Part shown: positions 39,625 to 53,200 of the stretch, piece by piece
Numbering within the stretch: position 1 is the first letter of the stretch
How the letters are laid out: every line of letters begins with the position of its first letter
Source of the DNA: Bartonella harrusi
Lineage (GTDB): Bacteria > Pseudomonadota > Alphaproteobacteria > Rhizobiales > Rhizobiaceae
Reading direction: 5' to 3'
Length of the DNA: 64,000 nt
Assembly: GCF_024297065.1 (NCBI RefSeq)
Contig: NZ_CP101114.1
Location: 186,001 to 250,000, forward strand
Position numbers and translations under genes: made by a program
Notes under the pieces: generated by a model
Seen by the model: only the letters and a program-made list of their open reading frames with translations
Told to the model about the DNA's origin: nothing
The model's database searches: none

Positions 39625-42600
39625 CTATTCAGTTTCTCTTAATTCCAAATTTGGTAGGTTTTTAACAATCTTCATTGTTTCTAAACTTACCGTAATAACC
39701 CTTTGGAACAATTTCAATGGATAAGCAGGGTTGCCAATGGTCTCAAGTGCATAGCGATTGGCATCATTAACAATGCCACTCTTTTTATCAGTTTTTACAC
39801 ATTGACGCCCCATAACCCATTCAAGAGCAGATTTACCATTTACGATATAGTCATAAGCTTTAAGAGGAATATCTGTTATTGTGATATTGCTATTGTAAAT
39901 AACAGTGGTTTTATTCTTTTCCTTACCATTCCCAGCGAATTTTATTTCTGTAACGTAATAAAACTTTTCGGGGTTCTTGATATCTGTCAGTTTTGGATTG
40001 CCTTTTTTAAAGGTCACGAGATAAGGTTCTATGGTTTTATAATTAACGTGTAAATTTTCTAATTCACGACCAGCATTAACAAATTCCCAGAAATCTTCAG
40101 CACTCTTTACACAAGGGATGCGAGGGAGCTCTTTAGAGAGATTATCAGCATAACAAGCACGATAATCTTCTGAATGCAAGAGCTCGTAAACATAATAAAA
40201 GATATCTTCTTTAGTGATAATCTCATTAGGATAAGCTGTTTTAAAATGTGCTAATCCTTCATCAGTAATGGCATCACGACGTTGTAAACCAGTGATTGTG
40301 CTTTCCTCTGTAGAATTTATAAATAAATGAGGTTGTTTTTTATTTTTGTCTTTTGAAGAAGCGGCATATTCGTAAAGGTACAATGGAAAGCATTGGCTAC
40401 CACCATCTATCATATTCAAATCAGGTAAATGTTTATTCATCAAAACAGAAAAACCACTTCGTGCTCCTACGCCTGTAACTTGAATCACTCTATTATCAAC
40501 GGCTTTTCCCATTGGAAATATAAGCGGCATTTGGAAAACTATATGGTTAAAAATACGACTATAGTAAAGCCATTGCTGTATAAATGGACGATAAAGACTT
40601 TGAATCATGCAATCATTTTTAAATTCAGAACATTTGCCTCTTACAAACTCTTCTTTCAGACTACTACTCCAACAGATCTTTGTCGTATCAATGTTAACGA
40701 AATTGTCTACAGCCTTTGCACGTGTTTTATAGTCAGCATGTGGATATGTGTCATTAAAACGTTTTATTTTGTTATTATAAAAAGCAATCATATTTTTCAT
40801 ATTTTTTGCTAAAGATTCACGGCTTGAGTTGTATACCCAAGTATCACGGCTCGTCATAATACCACGAGAATAAGTCTCAAAAAGTTTTTTACCATGATCT
40901 TTTTTATTACATAAGGTTATAAACGTTTTAAAACTATCATCACGTTGATTTATCCAATCTCCGTGCTCGTCTGGTGTAATGATTTTCCAACCGCGATTAC
41001 TCCGTGTAATGCCACCAATACTACTAAGGGACTCAAGAGTCGCAAGTTTACCTTCTATTGTAAGATTATTGCCAATATCATGATAGTAAATTTTACACTC
41101 TCCAGAAACATTGGGATTTTTGATAAATAACGTTACGGCAATACCGGTCATACTACCACTACCAAAAATATTTTCTCCTTCTTGAGCTCTACCACCGCTT
41201 AACATATTCTTACGAAAATCACCCCGTAGATTGAGCACATAAATACTGGTAAATTCCTTGGTTAAAGATTTTCGCAAACCATCCATGGCTGGTTTTTCTA
41301 TGTAACCAGAACCAGAAACAAAACCGATGACCCCAGCATTTTCAATACGGTCACTTGCCAAGCGAATAGCACGAATATAACTATCATAAAGCGCCCGTAT
41401 ATTCGTTGCTTTTGATTGAACAGCATAGGTTTCACAAATACGGTTATCTAAGAGTGGATAAGGAGTATTCTTGGCATTATCATTTTCGCTTTTTTGTCCA
41501 ACCGAATAAGGAGGGTTGCCAAAGATCACTTCAATATTGAGTTTTTTCTGAACTTCCAAATATTCACTGTTTTCTTTAAACAATGCTTGTAGCAGATTTT
41601 TTTCTTCAAGCATCTGAAACGTATCGGTTAAACCAATATGTTTAAAGGGAATATAATCTCCTTTCATAAGACTATGATAGGTCGATTCAATATTAATCGC
41701 TGCTATGTAATAAACTAAAAGAACAATCTCATTGGCATGGATATCATGACGGAACTTATATTCCATATCCTCTGCTTTAATGAGATTGGATTATAAAAAA
41801 CGCGTGATAAAGGTACCTGTTCCCGTAAAGAGGTCAAGAATAGAAACACCCCGTGAACCGAAGCTCTTGCCAAATTCCTTGCGTAAAACATCATCAACAG
41901 GGCGAATAATAAAATCCACAACCTCAACAGGGGTATAAACAATACCAAGCTTATCGGTTGTACGTTTGAAAGCCTTGGCAAAAAAGCTTTCATAAAGCTT
42001 GATAATAAGATTTTGTCTTGCATAGGGTTCGGTAATCCCAGAGGCACGGAATTTGACACTGTCATAAAACTCTTTAAGTTCCCTCGAATCCTCTTCAATA
42101 TTTGTCTTGTCTAATTCCTTTAAGATCTTTTCCATTGCTTGTGAGATGGCATTGTTTTGAACAAATTGATTGCCATCAAACAAAGCCTCAAAAACAGGAC
42201 GCGTGGCAAGATGCTGTGCGAGCATCTCAATCGCTTCTTCTTGTTTAATATCACTGTTTAAATTGTTCTTTAATTCCTCGTGAAACGCATCAAACGCACG
42301 GCGTGCTTTACTCTTTTCATCAGCAAGCATATTTTGCAGGCGGTTGATATGATTTTGTGCAATCTCAGCAACATTGCCCGCCCAGTTTTCCCAATAATCG
42401 GTGATAGCAAATTTCTTAGCAAGGAGTGTTCTAAGGGCATTGGGAAACTCAATAAAAAAGGGTAATTTTCCTTGTACTTCAATGCTCTAAGAAGGTTCAT
42501 AAGCAGGTATTCCAATTTTCAGTCCCGTACTTTCTGGTTTTTCATAGAGTAAGAGTTTTTCCTCAACCACAGTCATACTGTCTAAGGCGATAATCTCTAA

Positions 42601-44593
42601 GGTATGACTTACATCTTGCCCTAAATTCATTTGATTAAGGGTTTTGCTAAAATTCTCATCATGGGCAAGCAAAGCATTGAGAACTTGCCAAACAACACTG
42701 TATTTCTTATTGTTTTTTTAAAGCCAATTCGGGGGAGATCCCAGCAGGGACTCCAACCGGTAAAATGATATAGCCTCTTTTCTTATTGGGGGCCCGACGC
42801 ATCACACGCCCCACCGCCTGTATCACATCCACTTGGCTTTTGCGCGGGTGTAAAAACATTACCGCATCAAGAGCAGGGACATCCACACCTTCTGAAAGAC
42901 AACGGACATTGGTTAAAACACAGCAGGTATTTTTCCCCGCATCTTCTTTTAACCAATCAAGTTTTTTGTACGCTCTTTAGCGCTACAAGTTCCATCAATA
43001 TGCTCAAATCTACAGTGAAGAGCAGGCGTTTTTTATGACTTTCATAAAGAGTACGTAATTCAGACTGAATTTCATCAGAATTAAAGGTATCACGAATGCG
43101 TTCAGAAGTTTTAATATCTTTACAAAAAGCCAAAGCACGGTGCATCGGATTTGGATCATCATTTAGATCAAGTTTAGATCGATTTTGCTAAGGGCTTGGT
43201 AACACCCTACGATTTTGGTCTTATCATCAAGAATAAGTTCATAATTATCATCGGTCATAAGATGTTGAATGGATTGGACTACCGCTTGTTCATTCACACC
43301 CAAGACAATAATCTTATAAGGCGTTAAGAGTTCATTCTTGACGGCATCGGAGAAACTATAAAAATACAGCTGTTTTCCATAGATTATCTCATTATCCATA
43401 GAAGCCAGCACGGCATCCAGTTCATTCGCACGCCTTTTCGCATGGTCACTAAAGATGCGCGGGGTTGCGGTCATGTAGAGACGTTTTTTGCCCTGAATAA
43501 TGCTGTTATCATGAACCTTGATAAAATCAGATTCACTTTTATCAGTTCCCAAAGCCGCCCCCGTTGTACGGTGAGCTTCATCGCAAATGATCAGATCAAA
43601 TTCAGGTAAATCATGATCCTTTTACGCATCGGCAATCACTTGGATTGATTGGTAAGTAGCAAAAACAACATTCATAACATGGGGAGAAACTTTGTTTCCT
43701 TTCTCTCCAAGCATTTGCGCATCGGTTGTGACAGGCAAGGCTAAATCCGAGGCACTCAGTTCAGCATCATCATCGTTATTGAGACGCCGCTTGCCTATTT
43801 GCTTATCAGAACAAACCGCAAAGGAACGTAATGGGACTTGTGCATCCGCTGTCCATTCGCGTATGGTTTGTGACATAAGAGCAAGAGAAGGCACCAAAAA
43901 CAAAACACGCTTGCCTTGACCAGCAAGAGTTTCTGCTATTTTCAGACTCGTAAAGGTTTTACCTGTTCCACAAGCCATAATCAGCTTGCCACGGTCTGCT
44001 TCTTTTAAACCCTCACAGACAGCTTCAATGGCTTCTTTCTGATGGGTAAAAGGCAACTTTTGTTTCTTATCTTTAAGAACAATTTTCCCTTCTGTTTCAA
44101 AAATCCCCCAATCGATTGCACTGTCTTCCATATTAAAGAGATTAATGCGATAAACCGGAACCGCTTGTCCTACAATCATGGTATTGGCGTTTTCGCTTAA
44201 TTCCCCTTGCGTGCTGTCAATAAGAAGGCGATATTTAAAACGATTTTTACCTGAGATGGCGATAAAGCTCTCAATATTCTCTTGTGTGATCTGATAATTT
44301 GTCTCATAAATTTACATTGAATGGCGACATATTCATTGCAATCACGTATTTTTGCCACCAGATCAATATCCGTATCTTCATCGCTTCCTTTCCATAAATG
44401 CACATCAGCCACGTCTCTATAGCTTTGGACCGTTTCATATTCTTGGCATTGGAGAGGGTTTTGCGTGAGATAAGCAATTACAAACTTTTCGAAAGCTTTT
44501 TGCTTCTCCTGTTCTGAGATTGGTTTTTCACGATAAGATTGTAAGAGAGCGTAAAGAGAATTGTTTATTATCAGAATTAATATTTTGAGACAT
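39625..44593 (-). pseudogene. Type ISP-like single-chain restriction-modification enzyme, multiply broken
   Basis: Read from an ATG at 44593, fragments line up as one protein of about 1,600 residues: an Mrr-like nuclease (DIDLVAKIRDCNEYVAIQCKF), a DEAD-type helicase with Walker A (MACGTGKTFTSLKIA), DEAHRTTGA and MTATPRIF, then an N6-adenine methylase with motif I DLFTGTGTF and NPPY at about 41500, and a C-terminal target-recognition part. Nuclease, helicase, methylase and recognition domain in one chain is the type ISP design (LlaGI, LlaBIII). Several stops and frameshifts break it, for example TAA at 43622-43624, after 43163, near 42487 and near 41790. The last 713 codons (39625-41766) are open and hold NPPY, but motif I lies in a separate piece. 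Probably inactive. Confidence 0.8.
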
Positions 44594-45347
44594 TATTCAA
44601 TAAACTCCATTGCCTTATGAGACTCAAAGAATTGCAATGGCGTTTTATAAATACATTTAGAACAAATATCGAGTGCCCAATAAACCAAAATGGCTCGAAA
44701 ATCTATCAATTGCTTCAAAAAAATTTACCAAGATGCAATTATAAACAGCCTATAAACAGCAAAGTAATGAAATTTGCTATTCGTTTTTGCGACAATAAAG
44801 ACAAATTTGAACCGTATTTTAAGTGATCAAAATGGTTATTTTGAAGTATTTTATTACCTCTAAAAAACATAACAATTATTTGTTAAATTTACCGATAAAA
44901 ATTGACAAAACAAACAAAACTCAAGTCACTGATTGTCTATTTTGTTCACATTGCTTTTATGTATTGGATTGCAAAAGTGTATAAAATGCTAACCTATTGA
45001 AATAGAATATTTTTATTTTCTCTCTCAACTTTTTTAAATGGGAGGGGGTAAATCAACAGACAAAACTAACAAAAGAGGCAAAACTCTTATTTCAATAGAA
45101 TTGTGATCATTCGCTTTGCAGAGAGGTGAGCGAACAGAATGCCATTGAAAAGAATTTTGCAAAATTGTTTTGAAGATCTTTAAAAGCACGCGCTTTTTTA
45201 TTGATGGGGATAGGGAGCATTAAAGATTGACACTCCGAACAGTTTTGGTTAAGAAGTACATGATAAAAGCGTGGGGGAGAGATTTTCACAAAATTAAAAT
45301 CAGGCAAGGTTTTGGTGCCAATTGTATTGAGATGCTGATATCTCTGG
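44594..45347. other. Intergenic region upstream of the fhaC-like gene
   Basis: AT-rich spacer between the divergent restriction-modification and fhaC-like genes. Short frames (44617-44826 forward, 45107-45307 reverse) have no family resemblance and are not called. It should contain the promoter of the secretion locus. Confidence 0.45.
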
Positions 45348-47217
45348 ATGCGAACGCATGTACTTTTTTGCTCAAAATTTTCAAATATTTATGAAGCGTT
45401 TTTAAAGAGCGCTTTACTGGATGACCAAAAGTGGGGGCGTCTTTCATTGTTTTTTGGATATTTACGTCAAACTTATCGCTTAAGGCTTTTTCTAATCGTT
45501 TTTATCTTCTTTTGCATGTTTTGTGGTGGAAGGGGAGTTTTGGCGCGCTCTTCGGCTGTTTTCCAGTCTCCAGCAGATGTTTTTTCACGTCAACAGGCTG
45601 AGCAGCAAAGATTAGAGAAGATAGAGAGTTTGCGGGCTTTAACGCCCAAAGGAATGACCTCTTCTTCTGAAAGAGAGCAAGGCGCGCTGTTGGGTGGGGG
45701 ACCGTGTTTTGCCATTCATCATATTGCTGTTGAGGGTGTGCATCATCTCAAAAAGCGCAGCATCGCAACCGTGACGAATCCTTATGTTGGGCGATGTCTT
45801 GGGCTTTCTGATATTCAGGGATTGATGAAACAGCTCACCAAGCTTTATTTAGAGAAAGGCTATGTGACGGCGCGTTTTTATATTCCCGATCAGGATATCA
45901 AAAGCAGCAAAACTCTCAAATTTGTTGTTGATGAGGGGCAACTTTCAGAGATCTATTATAATGGTTTTCCGGCTTCTGCTTATAACAATATTGTGTGGAG
46001 TGCTTTTCCTGGCCTTAAAGGGCACATTCTCAATATGCGCGATATTGAACAGGGCCTTGATCAGATCAACAGGCTTCATTCAGCGCATGCTAAAAGTGAA
46101 CTTTTACCTGGTCGTGAAGAGGGCAGCACCATTGTCAATATTAGCCATCATCCTGGTCACACTTTAAGTATGACTGTTAGCCATGACAATTTGGGACCAA
46201 GCCTCGACGGGCTATGCGCGTTATAGTGCGGGGATAAAGGTTGAAAATCTTTTGCAGATTAATGATGCGTGGGATTTTAACTATCAACGCAGTGCAACAG
46301 ATTATTGGGGTGAGAGCAAACAAGAGGGGCATAGCAATAATTTTTCGGCAAGTGTGAGTGTCCCTTACGGTTATTGGACATTTTCTTTGCATGGTTCTGT
46401 TTATGATTACCTGAGCATTATTAAGGGCAATTTTACAGAGATTGAGACGACGGGCAATTCCAGTGAATTGCACGGCAATGTGAGCAGAGTGATTGATCGT
46501 GATGGTCTTTCGTTAACGACGTTAAATTGGGGTCTTTCTTATAAAAGAACCAACAATTATCTGCTTGGCAATAAGATTGAGGTTGGCAGCCGGCAATACA
46601 GTGTTGCCAATATTGGTGTTTCGCATTCGCGCCAGATGTTTGGTGGGACTTGGACATTTGATATCAATTATTTGCAAGGGCTTGGTTTGTTTCATTCTGT
46701 CAAGAAGCATCAAGCAGGTGCAGGGGATGGGGAGCCTCAATTTACAAAATTTACAGGCACACTGAGTACGATGACACCCTTTAAGGTGGGGGGATTGGAC
46801 TTTATCCTCAACACTCTTTTGGTAGGGCAATATTCCCCGCATAATTTATTGGGTGCGGAGCAGATTTCCTTGGGGGGTGCTTCCAATGTGCGGGGTACGC
46901 GTGAGAGTTTGCTCTTTGGCAATAACGGTTTTTTCAGCCGCAATGAGTTGTCTTTGCGTGCAGTGCCTTGGAGCAATAATGCTTCTTTGCAAAAGATTTT
47001 TGGTGAACTTCGTCCTTATGTTGGTTTGGACTATGGGCGTATTTTTTCACAAGCGTGTTATGGCTTGAAGAGTGAACAGCTTGCTGGTTGGACAACAGGG
47101 GTCAAGCTTGTGGGGGGAATTGTCTCTCTTGATGCAAGCTATTCGAATATTTTGTGGAGCACCGTAAAACACAACAAGTCGGGCACGGTTTTTGTGACGA
47201 TGACAGTGAGTCTTTAA
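45348..47217 (+). pseudogene. fhaC: Two-partner secretion transporter (FhaC/ShlB/CdiB family), frameshifted
   Basis: The first frame (45348-46226) has an N-terminal hydrophobic signal region, an NPYVGRCLGLSDIQGLMKQL POTRA motif and YLEKGYVTARFYIPDQDI, which are POTRA-domain signatures. The second frame (from about 46199 to 47217) carries the 16-strand barrel, with the L6-loop-like SNVRGTRES stretch and a C-terminal strand ending FVTMTVSL. The frames join cleanly at about 46195-46200 if one base is removed (GGACCAAGCC where GGACAAGCC restores DNLGQASTGYARY). The protein would export FhaB across the outer membrane; as written it is truncated before the barrel. A sequencing error cannot be excluded. 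Confidence 0.88.
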
Positions 47218-47240
47218 ACACAGCGATGGGGAGTTAAAAG

Positions 47241-50200
47241 ATGACACACAATCAGAGAACAAAAAGAACCGCTTTCTTTGGAGTTTCAGTCACAAGGAGC
47301 ATGCTGAAGAAAACTTTGCTCGCGGGGCTTGGTTCTACTTTTCTCTTACAGGCACCAATAATTCAGGCACAGATTACTGTTGATCCTCACGTAGGTAGCG
47401 TACATCGTCCTAATATTGTAGAAGCCCCCAATGGGGTTCCCTCGATTGATATTGTCACCCCCAATGGCATGGGTTTATCACACAATAAATATCACGATTT
47501 TAATATCGGTCATCCAGGTGTTATTTTCAACAATCATACCAGTGAAGTTGGACAATCGCAGTTGGGGGGCATTATGCCGGGCAATCCGCATTTACGCTCT
47601 TCTGGTTGGGCAAAGGTGATTTTAAATGAAGTGACCAGCGGTAACCGCAGTGCCCTTGAAGGTCCAGCGGAGGTTTTTGGGCATCAAGCCGATGTGATTA
47701 TAGCCAATCCCAATGGGATCAGTTGTAATGGCTGCGGCTTTATTAATACGCCTCGTGCAACCTTAACCACCGGTGTTCCCGAAATTGACGTGAGCGGTTT
47801 TCTGAAAGGATTTGCGGTCAAGGGAGGGGATATTAACTTTGGAGAAAAGGGTGCGAATTTTTTCTCTGGCAAGGGTTTGGTTGATATTGTCGATATTGTT
47901 TCACGCACAGTGCATTTTGAAGGACCTGTTGCGGGTCGAGAGATAGGGGTGAGTGCTGGGACGGGTCACTTTGATTATGCTTCTCGGCAAATGAAAGATC
48001 TCATGGATATTACCGGTAAACCGGAATATGCGATAGATGGTTCTGCGTTGGGCGCCTTACAGGGGGATCGCATTAAACTTGTTGCCACGGAAAATGGTGT
48101 AGGGGTTCGCATGCGTCATGATATGGCGGCGAATGTGGGGCAGTTGCAGCTTTCTGCGGATGGGAAAATTTCCTTGAAGAATGTTTTTGGTCATGGCGGT
48201 GTTGTCCTGAAATCAAAGAGCAAGAGCATTTTGGCAAAAAGCATTGCCTCGAAAAAGGATGTTGAGATTGCCGCAGCCAAGGATGTTACGTTAGAAAAAG
48301 TTGGAGCGGATGGTCATTTGAAAGCCGATGCGCAAGGTGGGGTTTTAACCATTTCAGGAAAAGCAACCTCTGCGGGCAATATGCATTTGTCATCACGGGG
48401 TGCTCTGAAAGTTTCTCAAGTTGGCTCTGGAGCGGATTTGACCTTTGCCACAGGGGGTGATCTCACCATTGATGGGATTGTTTTAGCACAAGGGGCTCTT
48501 AAAGCACAAGCTGGTGGCAATCTTCAGGCAGGTCTTTTCGCTGGTGGTGTTGATATGGAGGCAACGGGTGCTGCGGGTATTGTTGTTCTTGGTAGCAAAG
48601 GGGATGTTGCTCTTGAAAGTGTTAGAGGAAGCATTCATGCCGCCAATATTTATGGGGCAGGAGATGTGCGATTGGTTTCGCATGATGGGCTTTTTGTTTC
48701 GCAAACGATTCTTTCGCATCACGATGTATCCATTCATGGGCAACCAAACAGCAATGCTCCTGTTCATTTTGGGCAGCTTTTAGCCTATGGCAAAGCCAAC
48801 ATTGAGGGTGGAGTGGTTGATTTTTCCTCTTTAATGACGGGCGATGATGCCCTTTTAACGGTTGGAAGTTTGGCTGCTGGAACCGTTATGACAGCTGTTG
48901 ATTTCGCACAATCGACCGAGGATGGGAAGATTGTTTTGCATGATAAAGGCTCTTTTGCGGTGACAGCGCGCGAAGGGATAAAAGTTGGGCAGATTGTGAG
49001 TGGTGAGAATATTGACCTTTTTGCTGGCAGCGACATTTATTATGATCATGTCATGGGCTATGGCACAGCAACCCTGACATCCGTGTCTGGAGGGATCAGT
49101 GTTGAAAATGAGCTGTCTGTTATGGGGGATGTGCGATTGACAGCCAAGACCCTTGATTTAAGCAATAATCGTTCGCATATTTGCACGCCGCAAACGCTGT
49201 TTTTGCAGGGGGATCATATTAATGTTTCAGGCAGCACGTTGACTTATGGGGGATTAGATTTTAACAGCACCAATGCTCTTGATATTCATCATGCTCTTTT
49301 ACGAGCCATAAGGGATGAAGTGGGGACAGGAGATATTCTCTTTGTTGCTCCAGGCGTTATGGTGGATGAGAGCACATCGGTTTTAGCGGCGCGCGATTTT
49401 GTGATCAAAGCGGGGCGATTAGACAATAGCGGTCAATTGGCAGCGGGACAGGATTTAGCCTTTATGGTGAAGGGTGATGTCACCAACAGCAAAACGGGTT
49501 TAATCTATGCAGGGGGGCGTGGTGCCCTCAAAGTTGATGGTGCTTTGTTGAATGCTTTTGGCGCCATTATAGCCGAGGGAGATTTGCTATTCAGCAATGC
49601 AGAGGGCACGGGCAAGAGCCTTTCGCTTGTCAACAAAGCAGGTTTTATTCAAGCTGGTGGAAACTTGAATATCCAAACCACTACACTTAAAAATGAAGCT
49701 GATAGCACGCCGGTCATCACGGAAACATCGGAATATGCAAACATTGCCTTCGAAAAACCAGAGGGTGCTGATCGGCTCAGTGATGGAATGTTATATCAAG
49801 ATGGACCTAACCTTTGGGGAAAGGGGCATGAACATCAAAGTCATACTGGGCCTTTTAAAGGGCACGTAAAAATCTTTTTGGATGTTCCTCTTTGGACGAG
49901 CAAAGAAGAAACTTATGGTACAGTAACCTTGGAAGATGGAACAGTTTATAAGGCATTTACTTGGGAATTTAAACCTGTCTATGATCAAAAGTCCGTAAAA
50001 CAGTATTCTTGGAATGGTTCTCGGCGGAAGGCAGGATGGTTATGGTCAATAAACGAAAACTGGTCGCATATGACAAAGCAAACTGTCACGCAAGGGCTTT
50101 CGCATAAACCAACCGTGCAGGGGATGATACAGTCGAGCGGTGATCTCACCATTAACGCTGATAATATTGACAATCATTATAGTCTTATGAGTGCGGGTGG

Positions 50201-53200
50201 AAATGCCGATATCCATGCCGATGTGCTGACCAATTTAGGGGCAACAGCCTATAAAAATACGTATATGCATTGTAATGCCAATACAGACAATTGTTATGGC
50301 TATAAAGCTGATGGAAGCCGCGATGTTTCTTTAGACATAGCCAATGGCAAGAATCGCCAAATTAGCTCAGAAGCTCTTGATACGGTTTCTGGTCTTGTCC
50401 AAGCAGCGGGCACGTTGAATTTGGTGGTTGGGACGCTTAATAACACAGCGGCACAAGGTTCCATTACGGGGGATGCGCATTTTGAAGCCAAAGCCGTTGG
50501 AGGAAATCCACTGGATGCCTTAAATGGCTTAACTGCAAATGGCTTAACTGCGGCGGATGCTTTATTTATACCAAAAATCGCCTTGAATGGGACAACGGGT
50601 GTTTCCGATGGCAGTTCTTTGCCTGTACCAAAACCGCAATCGGGTGGAGTGGGTGGCACTTTGCCAAAACAAAATTTCCTTTATGAAACGCGGGCAGAAT
50701 TCCTTGATGTTGGCAAGTTTTATGGCTCAGCCTATTATTTACATAGAATTGGTTACAATCCTGATCGGGAGATTTTTTTCTTAGGGGATGCTTATTTTGA
50801 AAAGCAATTGATTGAAAAACAAATGCGTGATCTTGTTGGTCAAGGTTTGGGTAAGGGCGCGTTTATTCCAGGCAAGGATAGCATTGAACAAGTCAAAAAC
50901 TTGCTGGATGTGGGGGCAGAATATGCAAAAACACACAATCTTCCCTTTGGTGAGGCTTTAACAGCAGAACAATTGGCTTCATTAGAAAGCCCGATGGTGA
51001 TCTATGTACAGCAAAAGGTAAAGGGTATGGATGTTTACGTACCCGTGCTTTACATTCCAGAAAAGGACAGAGCCTCCTTTGTTTCTGCTGGTGCCTTGAT
51101 CATGGGGGATGATGTCAATATCACCAGCGAGAATACCAGCAATTCAAGGATTACCAATTCAGGGCGGATTGCGGCATCGCACAATTTATCTGTCAATGTT
51201 GGGGATATTCTTGCTCAAGGGGGGCATTTTGCTGCGGGTAATGATGCTGTTATGGTTGCAGAACACAATATTGGTTTTGCAGCAGGGCGCACAACGGTTG
51301 ACGGTGTGGAGACTGTTTTAAACACGAAGGCGCTTTCTGCGGGGGGCAATGCGAGGGTGATTGCCAAACAAGATCTCACCGCTTCAGGAGTGGGGATCAC
51401 CACAGGGGGTGATCTTGCCATGACCACAGAGCAGGGCAATTTGACGATAGGCACAGCCAAAACCCATCACCACACGGGGCGCAGTGATGCCACCATGCAT
51501 CATAAATCGGAAGTTCAGTCTGGGGGGGCAACAACGCTTCTTTCTGGCAAGAAACTTAATGTTTTAGGTTCTGATGTTCAAGCAAAGGATGCACTTCACT
51601 TACAAGGCAAAGAGACCGTTTCGATTGATGCCACGCGCAACACTATGAACAATCAGAACGGCAGTGAAACATCCCATGTTGCCTTACATAATGGTTCTCA
51701 TTTGCGTTCTGGACAAGAGACCATAGTTCTCTCTGGTCAAGATATTCACATAGCTGCTTCTGATATCGATGCCAAGGGCAATGTTGCTCTTGGTGCTCAA
51801 GGGGAGATCAGTATAGGGGTGAGAGAAGATGAGATGGAGTATCATCTTCATACCAACAATGCGAAAGCGGATATGCAAGCCTCTATTTCTCAGGGTTCTT
51901 TGATAAAATCGGCAGGGGATGTTAGTGTTGTTGCAGGGCAGGATGGCAAACAGCATGATCTCACCATCACGGGTAGTGATGTTGCCGCTGAGGGCAAGGT
52001 GGGGCTGAAAGCGAGTAACGATATTGTCATCACCAATGCAGAAGACAGCCTCCATTATGAGATGGAGTACCACAAAAAGGGAGGAACATTTAGCAGCAGC
52101 AAATCAGCGCACAACAAGATTGATGCGACAACAGTGGTAGGCTCAAGTGTTACAGGGGGTGAAGGGGTTGCCCTTGACTCTGGCAGAGATACCACCATCA
52201 TCGGATCAACGCTTGTAGCTGGTAAAGTAGCTGGTAAACAAGAGAAAGCAGCAGATCAGGCAAAAGCGGAGATTTCCATTCATTCGGGTGGCAATATTAC
52301 CATCAAAGGTGCAAAACAACAATTTGACCAGCAACAACAATCCTCGTCCAGCAGCTTTTTTCACGAGGAATCCTCAGAGAAATCTGAAGCGCACACCACA
52401 ACGGTTGCTTCTGTTCTTGGCGCGACAGGCAATATTGACCTAGAAGCCCAAGGGAAAGGCAAAATTACGGCGTCTCATCTGGTGTCAAATCAAGATATCA
52501 ATATGCGTGCGCAAGATGTGACGATTGATGGCATGACAGAGCACCATAGCAGCCATTCAGAAGAGCATAAATCTGGTTTTGGTGTGGGATCAGGAAGTGG
52601 CTTTGTGTCGATATACGGGAGTGAGGGAAAAACACAAAATGGAGAGCGTTTTGAATATCAAGGCTCTTCTTTAAATGCGGACGGAAATGTCAACATCATT
52701 GCTAGGGAAAAAGATGTGAACGTGGTCGGCTCTGATTTTAATGCGCAAGAAAATATTCATGTTTCGGCAGCCCGCAATATCAATGTTTTACCTGGTCACA
52801 ATAGTCATAGCGCAAGTTCAAAGGAAGAACGCACAGGTTTTGGCTTTCAGTTTACCAAGAAGACCAGTGGTGCCTCTCTTGGTATTGGGATTGCCAGCAC
52901 GAAAGACACGGGCGATCAATGGGAAACAACAGCAGTTCAATCGCATCTGATGGCAAAGAATGATGTGCAGATCAGTGCCGGCAATGATGTGAATTTACAA
53001 GCGACAAATGTTTCGGCAAATCGTGATGTCAACATTGATGCTGGCAATAATATCACGCTTTCGCAAAGCTATGATACCTCTAACGCAAAAGAAAGCCATG
53101 AAAAGTCTTTTGCCGGTGTTACAGCCTCTGTTAATATTGGTATTCTTGGCACCATACAGGATGTAAAGAATGCAGCAAAACGTTTTGACCATGGGGATAC

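Noticed and set aside
44617-45307. Short frames upstream of the fhaC-like gene
   Set aside because: No homology or start signals; treated as intergenic.
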